Source: Macrobrachium rosenbergii
Taxonomy: Eukaryota; Arthropoda; Malacostraca; Decapoda; Palaemonidae
DNA length: 64,000 bases
Direction of reading: 5' to 3'
Assembly: GCF_040412425.1 (NCBI RefSeq)
Contig: NC_089795.1
Coordinates: 84,752,163 to 84,816,162 of the forward strand
Shown: piece after piece, positions 52,069-63,470 of the stretch
Layout: each line of letters starts with the position of its first letter
Numbering within the stretch: the first letter of the stretch is position 1
Translations under genes and position numbers: made by a program
Notes under the pieces: model-generated
Seen by the model: the letters and a program-made list of their open reading frames with translations, nothing else
The model's database searches: none
Told to the model about the DNA's origin: nothing

Positions 52069-52339
52069 GTGGGTAAATCTATGAAGCTTCCAGTCCTAAC
52101 TATGGCTGATTGTGGTTCTAAATATAAAAGCCTTTATTCTTCCGATATGCCTGTTTAAACATGATGAAACATCTATGCACTTAAACACTGTATTACTATT
52201 TTGCTATTTTTACCTATTATGCACTACTCGAAAGAATTAGGAAAATAATTTTTACTTTAACAAAAAATGGCTTTTATTTCTATTAAATCAAACTGGTGTA
52301 TATTGGACTAAGTCTTGAGTTTTAATTTTAATTTTTGAT

Positions 52340-52400
52340 TAATATTTTTACAGTGATTGAAAAATATGCCTTGTCCGATAGTATATATGAAGCTTCCCGG
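52340..52400 (+). pseudogene. Decayed partial duplicate of exon 9
   Basis: TTTTTACAGTGATTGAAAAA, CCTTGTCCGA and ATGAAGCTTCC repeat the acceptor, the end and the downstream flank of exon 9 (51984-52090), with the middle of the exon deleted. An upstream flank (AAGAATTAGGAAAATAATTT) is also shared, at 51642 and 52234. It lacks the EKC segment and would shift the frame if spliced. Confidence 0.6.
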
Positions 52401-52441
52401 CAAATGTTTTATATATGCCTATATGGATAACTGTATATATA

Positions 52442-52564
<123 letters not shown>

Positions 52565-52723
52565 TAATGTGTGTGTGCATGTAATTTTATTGAGAAATAA
52601 TAAGGGACTGCTTTGCATAGATATTTAAGGAATGGTAGAAGAAAATTTTGGGTAACTTGTAAAAGAAAACATTAGATATTCTTTCAGCTTTTTAATGATG
52701 ACAACCTTTTTCTGGAATTCTAG

Positions 52724-52789
52724 CTAAATACAAAAGTCTCCAGCACACCTGGAGATGTAGCACTGGCGAGGATTTGAAGATCTCTATCA
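52724..52789 (+). CDS. Exon 10: Ig-like domain 2, middle part
   Basis: Acceptor TGGAATTCTAG at 52723, donor GTATAG at 52790, phase 1-1, 22 codons. It reads YKSLQHTWRCSTGEDLKISI; the Trp fits the C-strand tryptophan of an Ig domain. Reading past this donor meets a TGA at about 52819, which supports the early donor. The donor is weak, so confidence is moderate. Confidence 0.45.
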
Positions 52790-52855
52790 GTATAGCAGAA
52801 GGCATTGCTGAAAAAACTTGACCTTGTGAAGATTCCTGCTAATCCTTATTTGCAG

Positions 52856-52993
52856 GGGAAGACTTTACTCTGAAGAATGATTCTCAGAGTTACAGCTTCG
52901 TGCTAAATAGCATGACACCAGAAGACAGTGGCTTATACTATTATTATGTGGAAGGAAACAAACCAGAAAGTTATTTCAATATTTTGGTCAGAG
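52856..52993 (+). CDS. Exon 11: Ig-like domain 2, C-terminal part
   Basis: Acceptor TTATTTGCAG at 52855, donor GTAAGA at 52994, phase 1-1, 46 codons. It reads YSFVLNSMTPEDSGLYYYYV, the classic Asp-Ser-Gly-x-Tyr tyrosine corner of an Ig domain. The position where the second disulphide cysteine usually stands is Tyr. As I recall, vertebrate Tie2 Ig2 lacks this cysteine too, which supports the Tie assignment. The end, ILVR, runs straight into the first EGF repeat, as in Tie proteins. Confidence 0.75.
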
Positions 52994-53189
52994 GTAAGAA
53001 AGAGAATAGATTTATTTTCTTTGGTTACTTGTGATAATATATCCCTGTGTCATGCTGTATCTGAACAAAATTTATTTCTGTGTAAGTTATCAAATAGCTC
53101 CGGGAAATTTTCTATTATGTGGGCATTAGTCAAAAAATTTTGTTCTTTGTTTATTTGTGAAAATATTTACTGAAAGTGGAAGCTTATGA

Positions 53190-53372
<183 letters not shown>

Positions 53373-53676
53373 TAGTTATTTGCTTTTCCTGATGGTTATT
53401 CATTTGTTACCATCTTTTTTTTCCTTTCTTTCATTTTGTTGTAGTTTATTGAAGATAGCAGAATTATTGTTCTGTGTGTCAAGTTCATATCCAAAAGTAA
53501 CAAATGTTTGTATAAAGAAATATGACAAAAAATGTAAGATTATTTGTGTATTTCTTGTGTAGTTATTTTTCATGAAAGTAAGTGTTGTAAGTTTGATGAA
53601 ATACGGTTGCCTTAAAACAGCTGAAAAACAGCATTATCATTCAGAACTGCCAATGGTCTTATCCAAAGCAGTAACT

Positions 53677-53925
<249 letters not shown>

Positions 53926-53976
53926 TTATTTTCATTTATTTATTTATTTATTCATTTATTCATTCATTCCATACAG

Positions 53977-54144
53977 CTTGTCCTAAAGGTTGGTTTGGAA
54001 CCAAGTGCCAGTTTACGTGCAGTAACACAGCCTCTGGCCAATTGAACCCTGAGAAAGGCTCTTGCAGAGGACTAACTCTTTGTCTACCAAGTCCTATGGG
54101 ATGCTCCTGCTTTCCCGGATATAAGGGCCCTATGTGTGATGAAG
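53977..54144 (+). CDS. Exon 13: EGF-like repeat 2
   Basis: Acceptor CATTCCATACAG at 53976, donor GTGAGA at 54145, phase 1-1, 56 codons. It reads [15 protein letters not shown], later [20 protein letters not shown]. The Cys-Leu-Pro-x-Pro-x-Gly-Cys-Ser-Cys block is very like the second EGF repeat of Tie receptors. A (TA)n array ends only about 60 bp upstream of the acceptor. Confidence 0.85.
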
Positions 54145-55229
54145 GTGAGAAAAACAGAAAATCTTACTTAGGAAGATTTTAAAAAGAAAAATAAATTAAA
54201 AAAGACATTCATCGTTATGCTCTCAATACTAAATGAAATAGAAATTCAAGTATCACATGTAATTTATTGAGACTTTTTTTGAGCAAGAAAATATGTATCA
54301 GTACTTGATTCCTGGAACTGCTGCTTCCTAAAAATCCGTTTGACTTTGGAGAGGAAGCTTCAGACAGTAGGATCCTCCTTTCATTATCACATTTTATCCT
54401 GGTGCATTAAGGTCAGAAACCCCACACCCTACCACTTTTGTGCCCAGAATCTCCATCTCCCTTGTGAAGTCTTGGGCTTGGTTTGTAATCTTGAATTAAT
54501 GATTTTTTTAACAGCTTACTTAAATGATTTTTTTAGAAATATTATTTTATAAGGTAATTTTTTTCATGTCTTTTTAATGATAATACAGTATTTAAGTTCG
54601 AAAGAAAATGACAAAACTTTTATTATATGCTTAAGCCATTTCCTATTCTTGTCACAGGACCAAACTATCTTCAAGCACTGTGGTCCATCCTTCACCAATG
54701 CTAACTTTTTTACTGCATTTACCACTTTACAGTACAATTTTCTCAGGACTTTCATATCTTCATATGTGACATACTACACATGCAGTTCATGCCAATACCG
54801 TCAACCTTTTTTTTTTTTTTTTTTTTCTTCAAAAAAAATCCATACATTCCCACTTAGCCTTCCACAGACAGTGAAGTGTCGTACAATCTTTTGTGCACAC
54901 TCACACACAGCTACCTTTCTTGAGTCACTTACCCTGTGTTTCTCCTCTCATCCTACCATCATCTATCATATTTTTACCCAAATATCAATATGAATCAGTT
55001 ATTTCATTCATCTACCATCCATATTAACATTCATTGTTCCATCTTCCTGGATTCCATTTACCCCCATAACATACTCTTGCGTACATTTACATTCGAACAG
55101 TTTTTTGTTCCATAACTTTGCACACACACACATGTATTGCTCATTCCACTATAAACATTACCAAGGTCCAGGTATGCTGCTTACACCAGTATCTTATACT
55201 TTTAAATCTTTCACATGACTTTCATTACA

Positions 55230-55520
55230 AACACCTGATCACACCCTCTTCCATTTTCTAGACCCACACTGTTTATCCATTCTCAGTCCTTTTATCATTT
55301 GTCCTATTTCTCAATCAAAATCTTACAATGCTCCTTCCCCAGCATACTAAGCAATGTTATGATCCTATAAATTTTACAGTTTCTTTTATCACCTTTACCT
55401 TTATATAAAGGAACAGGTATTCTTCTTACCTATTCCTTTGGAACCTTTCCCTCTTCCAGACATAACTGAAAACCATGGTCAACCAGTCAGATACACTTTC
55501 ACAACCATACCACAGGATTC
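55230..55520 (-). pseudogene. Non-LTR retrotransposon reverse transcriptase relic
   Basis: The minus strand reads IPVPLYKGKGDKRNCKIYR, then ITLLSMLGKEHCKILIE. The pattern Pro-Leu-Tyr-Lys-Gly-Lys-Gly-Asp, Asn-Tyr-Arg, Ile-x-Leu-Leu-Ser is the start of the reverse transcriptase domain of many LINEs. Stops follow within 30 residues. Confidence 0.65.
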
Positions 55521-56639
55521 TATACCTGCTTGCAATGCCACTTCTTGTCTCTTCTTTTAGATTTAAATCAAGTAACCAGCTGCTCTTTTATATCTCCCAA
55601 ACCTATCCAGCATCAGGCAGAGATTCAGATCTCCCTAAAGCTTTCCCTCTTTCACTCCTGTTCTTTGTCAGTCTTGGATTGCACACACTCACTTTTTACA
55701 AATGTATGTACGTGTGTTGGTTCTCCCATCCTACTCTTGCCTGTAACATTTTCCTATGAATGCTTGCAGAAGTTTATCAGATTCTCTCATTCAGTACCTT
55801 GATACACACCTTTTCGTGGAATAGGCAGTTTCAAGAGTTGTTTCTCTTAATTTAAATCTTCTCTGACAGCTTAGTCTGTTAACAAGAGGAGCATCTTTTA
55901 CGACAGCTTAGATTAATTCATTTTCTTCCTGGTTGCATGGTAATTGTAATCTTAGGTTAAAATTTTCCATTATTTAATTTTTATAATTAATTTTATTCAG
56001 GAATTGGTAATCTTGAGAAAAGAAGATAAGTACAGTATACCCTTTCATAGTGCATGAGTGCACACAAAACATACTTATGTGCTTTTATGGAAGTTTTCTG
56101 AGGGAAAGTTACTCAAATACCAAAATCTTTTTCTGTATCTGAAGTGATTGGCTTATTATTTTGTATTATTTCTGTTTCATGGGATCTGTCGGTGTTTGGA
56201 AGACTGCAGAGTATGATCTAATGTGTTTGGATGTTTGGAGATGATGATGTTGTTGCAATGAACACTTCAGATATATTGCATTGAAAAAATTCTCGTACTG
56301 TAAATATTGTCAGTTTTGTGATTATTTTTAATATACTGAAGATGACACCCAAGATATAATTGTTTGTCATCATAACCAGGAGTTGTCTTGCAGAAATGTA
56401 TGTGCCATATTTCCTCATGATCAGTATCTTCATAGCCAGAGAACTGGCTTTCAGGATTTTACCAGTGCTTTAAAAACTCAGATCTCCTAAAAACATTGTT
56501 CCATCATGAAAACTTTTATCTCTGAAGAATTAACCTTCTGTACCATATATGCTCATCATGTTCCCCATTTCCTCTCTTTGAATCCAGTCAATCTTCAGGT
56601 AGGTCCATGGATACCATAAGCAGCTTTTGAACTACATAC

Positions 56640-57000
56640 TCTCCATCCTTTCTAAACCCACACAGTTCTTCCCATATCAAATCTTCTGTCCTGTATAACC
56701 TTTTACGGTATTACATTTGGAATCAAAATCTTGCAATACTCCTTTCTTTTTATACCACTCTGGTAAACCAAGTGAAGTTATGTCCCTATAATTCTTAGTC
56801 TTTTCTAATGCCTTGGCCCATGCAAAAAGAAAGGGTTATTCCTGCCACCCTTTCTGCTTAGATCATGTCCCTCATCCAGACAACTTACACAACCTGGTCA
56901 GCTGCCCAAACACAGTGTCGCAGTCTCATAATTGTCTTCCTTGGGCCCGTAACAGTAATGTCCACAAGCATTCTCTGTCTTGCACCAACTTTTAACACTT
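56640..57000 (-). pseudogene. Second, more decayed LINE reverse transcriptase relic
   Basis: On the minus strand, after frame changes, AKALEKTKNYRDITSLGLPE-like residues align with the relic at 55230-55520. CAAAATCTTGCAATACTCCT parallels CAAAATCTTACAATGCTCCT there. Confidence 0.5.
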
Positions 57001-57149
57001 GGTCATCATTTCATATCTGCTTCTCATATCATCCACATTCAAGAAATCCTGAAAATGTGTGTTTGTGTACATAAAAATGAGTTTGTATTAATTGATAAAT
57101 ATGTATATATTGTGCATTAGTCAGTAGCATATTTCCTTATTCTTACCAG

Positions 57150-57250
57150 ATTGCACCCTGGAACTTTTGGAGCTGGATGCTTAGAAAGCTGCTTGGAAAA
57201 GTGTGAGTCTGACCAGTGTGATCCTTACACTGGTTCTTGCTATGTCTTTG
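57150..57250 (+). CDS. Exon 14: EGF-like repeat 3, one base short (frameshift)
   Basis: Acceptor TTCTTACCAG at 57149, donor GTAAGT at 57251. The neighbours require a phase 1-1 exon, but its length is 101 nt rather than 102. Entered in phase it hits a TAG at 57181. One base later in frame it reads HPGTFGAGCLESC, then CESDQCDPYTGSC, a good EGF repeat that continues into exon 15. The loss falls around 57151-57156, where a Cys codon before HPG is expected. An alternative acceptor at 57127 would keep the frame but lose that cysteine and add hydrophobic residues. Confidence 0.7.
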
Positions 57251-57554
57251 GTAAGTATTTCTTCTATCTTTCATTGATTGCTTTCTGAATTTGTTTTTTT
57301 ATGTGTTGTTGCCAAGCCATGGACATTGTTTCTGTCGTCATAGGTCTTTCTAGCAGTGTTCTTCTTCACTACTTATCATTTAATGAAGACAAAATTTTTA
57401 CCCATTTTAAGTAAATGTGATGTTTATTTCCCAGCTGTTCCTGTGTTTATTAATCAATAAAAGAATCAGAATTTTAGTGAGAATTTTCACTGTTGGCATG
57501 AACAGAATACATACATTTGCTTTCCCTAGTGAAGTACTCTCCCTTATGTTTCAG

Positions 57555-57670
57555 GTTCTGAAGTCTTCTCTACCAAGGCTCCAACCAAAGTTGAAGTGAG
57601 TGATGACCTGCTTCTCTCCTGGGAAGATGAGTATTCTGATGGGCAGCGTCTGTACTTCATTACATTGAAG
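57555..57670 (+). CDS. Exon 15: fibronectin type III domain, N-terminal half
   Basis: Acceptor TTATGTTTCAG at 57554, donor GTATAC at 57671; enters phase 1, leaves phase 0. It reads STKAPTKVEVSDDLLLSWED, then YFITLK. The Pro, the Leu-x-Leu-Ser-Trp and the following Tyr are the usual FN3 landmarks of strands A, B and C. Confidence 0.75.
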
Positions 57671-59030
57671 GTATACCATAAAAGAGAGAGATATTGATAT
57701 TTCAGATCACTTAAATTTAAGATGCCAACTATGACTACACTCTTTCTTGGGTATTTGATAATTTATTTACTTCCTGTAAGGATGAACACATAGTTCTCCA
57801 CATCATCATAACCCTCATAAAACTTCATGAGCATGCTGGCTTCCGGTATGTACTAATTCATTGACTTTCATCTGGAATAACCTACATATCCTGGCCATTT
57901 GTTTCTAATATTTGGGCCATTTAGGATGTAGACAGTTGCATTCATTCCATGTCCAAAAATCACAGTTCATTCTTTGTGATGAATAATGTCAGCTCATTTT
58001 CTTGCGGTATTATATCCACATGAAAGATGGCTTAGTTCTTATGTGATTAACCCTTTTCTATCATCCTTTGTGTAATATAGCTAATAGTTTAGCTCTTTTG
58101 ATACCAGATACAATTCTTCTGCTCATTTACCATGTAGTGTAACTCTTGAGCTTTTGCACCAGCAACTTTTATACTTTGTAGTAAGGCTGGAAATCAAAAG
58201 TTATCTCCTCTCCACTTCTTGAAACAAAGACATTTTCTCATGCTTTTCATCAACCCAAAATTTATTCAAAATTTCTGAAACCAAAAGTAAGCTTGTCACT
58301 TCTTCATTAATAGACTTTAGCAGTGTAAGGTATTCAGGTGCATAAAGTGAAAAGTTCCCAAAGAACAGCTCCACTGTTCATGCTCAGCCAGCTCCCCACC
58401 ACTCAGTTTACTAAATGGTGCTCTTCATACTACTCTGCATCTTTGAGTTTGGACATGCTGCCTTTCTCTCCAGGCAGTTTTCTGTGTGCCTACCTTCAGC
58501 TAGTTTCTACAAGTGGTATTTCTGGTTGTCCTATTATTTGTGTTGATAATGTCCTTGCAACCTGCCCCTGTCCAAGGACATAGTTTGAACAAGTATTTCA
58601 ACTTTCTGGAATCCTTTTTATGGTGATTTTAGTAAGTTTTTCTTCCAGTTAAACAATGAACTTTCAAACCCTCAAATTTAGATGGATAACCAAAAATTCT
58701 TTTATATTTAGATATCTTACTTATGAGAGATGATGCAGAATATAAATCTACAATCCTTAGAATATTTAGAACAAGAATTGCAATTGATTTGTAAACAGTT
58801 GTCATTTTTATAATGATTGAGAAGCATTGATGTAATATTGTAGTGGTAATATTTATCATAATTTGTTGAGTTCTGGTTGTTCCTTGGTTATTTTATGTCG
58901 AATCTGATGAAATCAGTGATTTTGCTGATGTATAACAGGAGATGGGGTGCAAATTATACAGTGAAAGGAAAGAACACAGTAAGAGAAGGATGATCAAGTT
59001 AATCCTTTTTGGCAGTAACATTTGGAATAA
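57671..59030. other. Intron 15, no gene seen
   Basis: AT-rich. The open frame at 58338-58583 has no family resemblance. Confidence 0.5.
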
Positions 59031-59035
59031 CTTTT

Positions 59036-59161
59036 AAAATGGTGTTATTCACGTATATGCTAATAGGCAGAGATGCTTTCATTTATCTGACAAGAATTAA
59101 AATGGTGTTATTCACGTATATGCTAATAGTTAGAGATGCTTTCATTTAGCTGACAGGAAGT
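59036..59161 (+). repeat. 63-bp tandem duplication
   Basis: AAAATGGTGTTATTCACGTA and ATATGCTAATAG, then AGAGATGCTTTCATTTA, occur twice in tandem with few differences. Confidence 0.92.
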
Positions 59162-59428
59162 AGGTGTTATTAAATTTACTGAAAGGGGGAGGAGGTGAAT
59201 TTCATTCACCAAAATGTAAACTTCCCAAAGCTTTCTATTGCTTCTGTGTCAGACTGAAATCAAATGTGCTTTTCCCATTTGTATATATGGTAAAAAAAAG
59301 GAAGGGTGTAATGAAAGTGAATGTTTATTGACTGATGAACAAATATTGTAGATAGCCTGGTGTCACAACCAGGTGTCACAACCACCAAGGTCATGGACAA
59401 AGAGAAGTTAGTGAAATCAGTCAAAATT

Positions 59429-59522
<94 letters not shown>

Positions 59523-59885
59523 AAAAGCTATGAAATGGTAGCAAATACAAAATTCATTTTTTATAAAACAAATTGTTAATCAGAAAAACTCTGAGCCCAT
59601 TGGAGAAGAGGTTGGTGGCAGTTACCTTGGTGGTTGTGACAGCAGGCTTTCTACAGTAACTGTTCATCAATCAATTAACGTTCACATCCATTACAACCTT
59701 CCTTTTCTTTACCCTATATACAAATGGGAAAAGCATGTTTGATTTCAGTTTGCATCAGAAGCAATAGTAAGCTTTGGGAAATTTGCATTTTGCTGCATGA
59801 AATTTGCCTCCTCCCTTTCAGTAATTTAATAATTTCTAGTTCCCATCACATAAATGAAAGCATTTCTGACTTTCAGCCGATACGT
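59120..59885. mobile_element. Fold-back element with a (CT)n in the loop
   Basis: Left arm 59125-59400, right arm about 59600-59880. Pairs include GATGCTTTCATTTAGCTGAC with (reverse) AATGCTTTCATTTATGTGAT, CTTCCCAAAGCTTTCTATTG with TTTCCCAAAGCTTACTATTG, and GCTTTTCCCATTTGTATATA on both sides. Arms of about 270 bp. Confidence 0.75.
59431..59518. repeat. (CT)n microsatellite
   Basis: Uninterrupted CT array between the arms of the fold-back element. Confidence 0.98.
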
Positions 59886-60461
59886 GAAGAACACCATTTT
59901 AAAACATTCCAGATGTTACTGCAAAACTAAACATTGTCATATTTACTTGATTTTCCTTCTCTTTCTGCTTTTTCTTTCATTGCATATTTGGCATTACCAT
60001 CCTGACAATCTGTTAATGATATAGAAGAGCTTAGAAAAATTCTAGTGATTATCGTACTGTTGTGACGAAGTACAATACAATATTTAGACAAGAAAATTAT
60101 GCGCACCATAACAAAAGCCATATCAAATTTATTGGAGTGACTTGGCCTGTTCTGTGTATTCAATAACACTTACTTTGTTAAACATTGTAGCCTTTTTTCA
60201 CATTGATATTCCAGATGAAATAAAATTATATGCTGGGTACTTTCAGTGTCCCTAGATGATTTTGTAACAAACAGTTGTCAGTTTCAGGAACAAGATGTTC
60301 AGTTACTTGAGCTAAAAATCCTTGGCTGCTCAACATTTCCAGACATAGGTTATACACTTTAAGGTTGTTTTGACTCATTGGTCTTTTTAAAACTATATTA
60401 ATAATAATAAAAATATAGATTTTCCTTATTCATTTTTGTTATTTTATTTCCTTCTAATTAG

Positions 60462-60648
60462 GTGAAAAACAGCTGCAGTGATAATCAAATTGGGAAGACA
60501 GAACTGCTATTGGTCCGGCCGGGAAATCTAAGGAAGAAGCTGCCTCAGGAAAGTCTACAGAACTCTGAATTTGAGGTTTGTGTTACTGCCAGTGACAGCA
60601 GGAATGGACACAGCAGTCCAGATTGTATCTCACACGTGACACCCAAGG
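60462..60648 (+). CDS. Exon 16: fibronectin type III domain, C-terminal half
   Basis: Acceptor CCTTCTAATTAG at 60461, donor GTAAGG at 60649; enters phase 0, leaves phase 1. It reads SEFEVCVTASDSRNGHSSP, matching the FN3 F-G strands (Tyr/Phe-x-Val-x-Val-x-Ala, Gly-x-Ser), then SHVTPK. FN3 domains are commonly split by an intron in the middle, as seen here between exons 15 and 16. Confidence 0.75.
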
Positions 60649-60846
60649 GTAAGGGCCAAGCTCCAACATTGTTTAAGTATTTTTGTGAAGTGCATTTTCC
60701 CCCTTGAAAGAGTAGCAGTGTTTTTTGGAGTGAGGTTGTACCTATGTATTATATATATAAATATATATATATGTGTAAGTATAAATAAATGTACTGTATG
60801 TATATATGTATATACAGTATACAGTATGTATATATAAATATATGAC

Positions 60847-61352
60847 TAAATGGACCTCATTGAAAATGGATGATATCTAATGGAGTATTTATTCAGAAAA
60901 AGTTACAAGCTTTCTTGGACAAACAGTCCGCAATATCAAGTATCCGTACAATGACCAGACGCGTAGTCCAGCTGTATTTATATCTGCGTGCTGGGTACTT
61001 TTAATCCTATAATTGCCTAGTTCCTCCTGTGTGACCACACCCCCTCGTGACCTTGGCTTTTCTCTGCCAGCTTCTTCCAAACGTTCGTTTTTCGCAAGAG
61101 AACGCATGGAAAACGAACATTTGGAAGAAGCGGGCAGAGAAAGGCCAAGGTCACGAGGGGTGGGGTCACACAGGAGTGAACTAGGCGATTATAGGATTAA
61201 AAGTACCCAGCACACAGATATAAATACAGCTGACTACGCATCTGGTCATTGTACGGATAATTGATAATGTCGACTGTTTGTCCAAGGAAGCTTGTAACTT
61301 TTTCTGAATAAATACTCCATTAGATACCATCCAGTTTGATTGAAGTCCTTTT
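60847..61352. mobile_element. Fold-back element, arms of about 235 bp, very short loop
   Basis: The left arm has ATATCTAATGGAGTATTTAT, AAGTTACAAGCTT, CAATGACCAGACGCGTAGTC, GTGCTGGGTACTTTTAATCC and GACCTTGGC. The right arm carries each of these in reverse order and complement, with few mismatches. The loop is near 61090-61108 (GCAAGAGAACGC). This is the best-preserved hairpin in the window. Confidence 0.85.
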
Positions 61353-61395
61353 AGTAATTCTACTAATGCACAGAACAATTGTGTATGTGATTAAA

Positions 61396-61518
<123 letters not shown>

Positions 61519-61576
61519 TATATACTGTATATACATATATATATATATATATATATACATATATATATACATATAC

Positions 61577-61642
<66 letters not shown>
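61577..61642. repeat. (CA)n microsatellite
   Basis: About 32 CA units directly following the TA arrays. Confidence 0.98.
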
Positions 61643-61646
<4 letters not shown>

Positions 61647-62042
61647 CCAACCTCCTAAAACTGGCACCCTTGTGACTAGACCACTGCCAGACCACAGAAA
61701 ATCCCGGATGACAGAAATCAACCCTGAAAAACTCCCTTTGTAAAGAAAGTCTCGCCAGCTCAGTCCACATATACTGTACAGTATATTGCTCCGTTATCGA
61801 AAGTTAATGCTTTTGAATAATCACTGTCCATATTTAGGTTTAGTTCCTTATGAAAATTCTGTCCTGGTCCATAAGCATCTCCCTGGAAGTGCATAAACCT
61901 TCATTTCATTGGAGCTTAAACCAGTCTATAAGTGCACTGTCGATTCCTAATCTCTTAGCATCTTTTAGGCACTTCAAAATTTTCTGGCTTTCGTTTTCAG
62001 CAAAAACATAAAAATCTCTGCTTTTGTTTCTTTAAACCTTCA

Positions 62043-62045
<3 letters not shown>

Positions 62046-62108
<63 letters not shown>

Positions 62109-62515
62109 AACTATTTGCCCCGGTTAGGTTTATACACTGACAGATATCCATTTGCAAAAGTCAAATATTACAGTTGCATTAAGAATAATGATAATTTAAT
62201 AAGACTTGTTCTTCGTACTTAATGCAATTATACTTCACGCATTATCAAATTATTATTGTATTTTAATTTATGAACATGTTAATCAAGCACCATTTGCATT
62301 CTTTTATTGTTTACTTTCTAAAAATCGTCAGCTGATTGCATTTTACCCACATAATCACAACCATTAGTTGCTAAATGAAATGCATTTCGGAACTTTGTTT
62401 TTTCCTAAATTATCAGAGCTGGGTTTAAAAATGCAACTTACTCTATTTATAAATGCAGTAAATAAAATGAAGTAAAGGTGTGATTTCGCCAGTATCGGAT
62501 GTTGCTTTTGGCTCT
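62046..62515 (-). repeat. Interspersed repeat ending in (CT)n, copy 2 (inverted relative to copy 1)
   Basis: In reverse it reads CAACATCCGATACTGGCGAA, TTTCATTTAGCAACTAATGG and TTTTGCAAATGGATATCTGT, then (CT)n. It matches 50660-51168 throughout. The (GA)n at 62046-62105 is its tail. Its left border abuts the Harbinger element. Confidence 0.75.
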
Positions 62516-62840
62516 CCCAAATGTTTTGTGGCCTGCACATTGGGATCTGTTCACACTATACGTAAGTGCACGTTCACACAACAGTTCAGTACCTTACCAG
62601 ACCTGCAAAGTATTTTTCAATGGCATAACATTGACACACTCATACCGGACCTGCACCTGCAAATGCCGGTGGGATTTCTCGGTAATAATATTTTGCAGGT
62701 ACGGTCATGTGCCGATCAGGTACTGTTCATGTCACTGCTGGATCGTGGGAACACGTGACCTGAACGGATGCCTAACGGCTAACGCACCGGCAGTTAGTGA
62801 GCTGTTTAGGAGGAAGGTCTATGGATGTGTCCCAGGATGG

Positions 62841-62973
62841 ATGAGGAAAAATTAATTACTCTTGTTCAGAACCATGAGTTCTTGTATAACATGGCCAACA
62901 AAGAGTATAGCAACAATGTGAAAAGGATCAAGTATGGTCTGACATAGGAAATGAATTAGAAGCAACAGGCAAC
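62841..62973 (+). pseudogene. MADF (Myb/SANT-like) protein fragment of the Harbinger element
   Basis: ATG at 62841 gives MDEEKLITLVQNHEFLYNMA, then KEYSNNVKRIK. A one-base shift near 62935 then gives WSDIGNELEATGN and TGA. The Leu-Ile-x-Leu-Val-x-x-His, Leu-Tyr and Trp-x-x-Ile-Gly spacing is that of a MADF domain, the DNA-binding partner protein of PIF/Harbinger transposases. Truncated after the domain start. Confidence 0.7.
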
Positions 62974-63329
62974 TGAATATTTTATTCCATTTTTTTTACA
63001 TAGCTATTGCAAATGTAGCTTTCTGCTTTGGAAAATCATATTTATGTAGTTTATTATATGTGTGTGTGGTACTGTGAGGTGAGGCTTCGGAATGTAATAA
63101 CGAGTATACAATAAAATTATTACAGAAAAACCAAAGCTGAGACCTAGTTGATAATTAAAGTTCATGCGTGGACCTAAGTAAGGATCCTTGGGAGAGCTCT
63201 GAAGTACCTCCTGAAAGCTTCTCTTACTTCAGAAGCTCAAGTTTGAGCATTACCTGTTGCCTAGGTATCTGAGAAAATATATCACCTACATCAGGTGTTT
63301 CTGGTTCATAAACAGAATAATACCTGAAT

Positions 63330-63470
63330 CACTGATAAAGTTGTGTAGAATGCATGAAGCAAGAACAAGTTTATCAACATTTTCAGCCAAAGACTTGACT
63401 TTCCTACGAAATATCCTAAATCTCTGTGTCAGGATGCCAAAAGCATTCCCTACTACTATAGGGGTCGAGA
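63330..63470 (-). pseudogene. HARBI1-like DDE transposase C-terminal fragment
   Basis: The minus frame reads VVGNAFGILTQRFRIFRRKV, then LVLASCILHNFIS. Asn-Ala-Phe-Gly-Ile-Leu, Arg-Phe-Arg-Ile-Phe and Cys-x-Leu-His-Asn-Phe are the conserved C-terminal motifs of the DDE_Tnp_4 (HARBI1) family, which surround the last catalytic acidic residue. The upstream catalytic part is not recoverable. Confidence 0.8.

Larger units (their letters stand above)
54145..57127. other. Intron 13 with LINE relics
   Basis: Non-coding apart from the two reverse-transcriptase relics listed separately. T-run at 54808-54826. Confidence 0.5.

Noticed and set aside
58338..58583. 81-codon frame in intron 15
   Set aside because: No domain, no splice support, and no phase-compatible place in the receptor model.
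62480..62855. Two overlapping + strand frames of 92 and 118 codons
   Set aside because: They run across the left terminal repeat of the Harbinger element and do not match its proteins. The real relic is the MADF frame starting at 62841.
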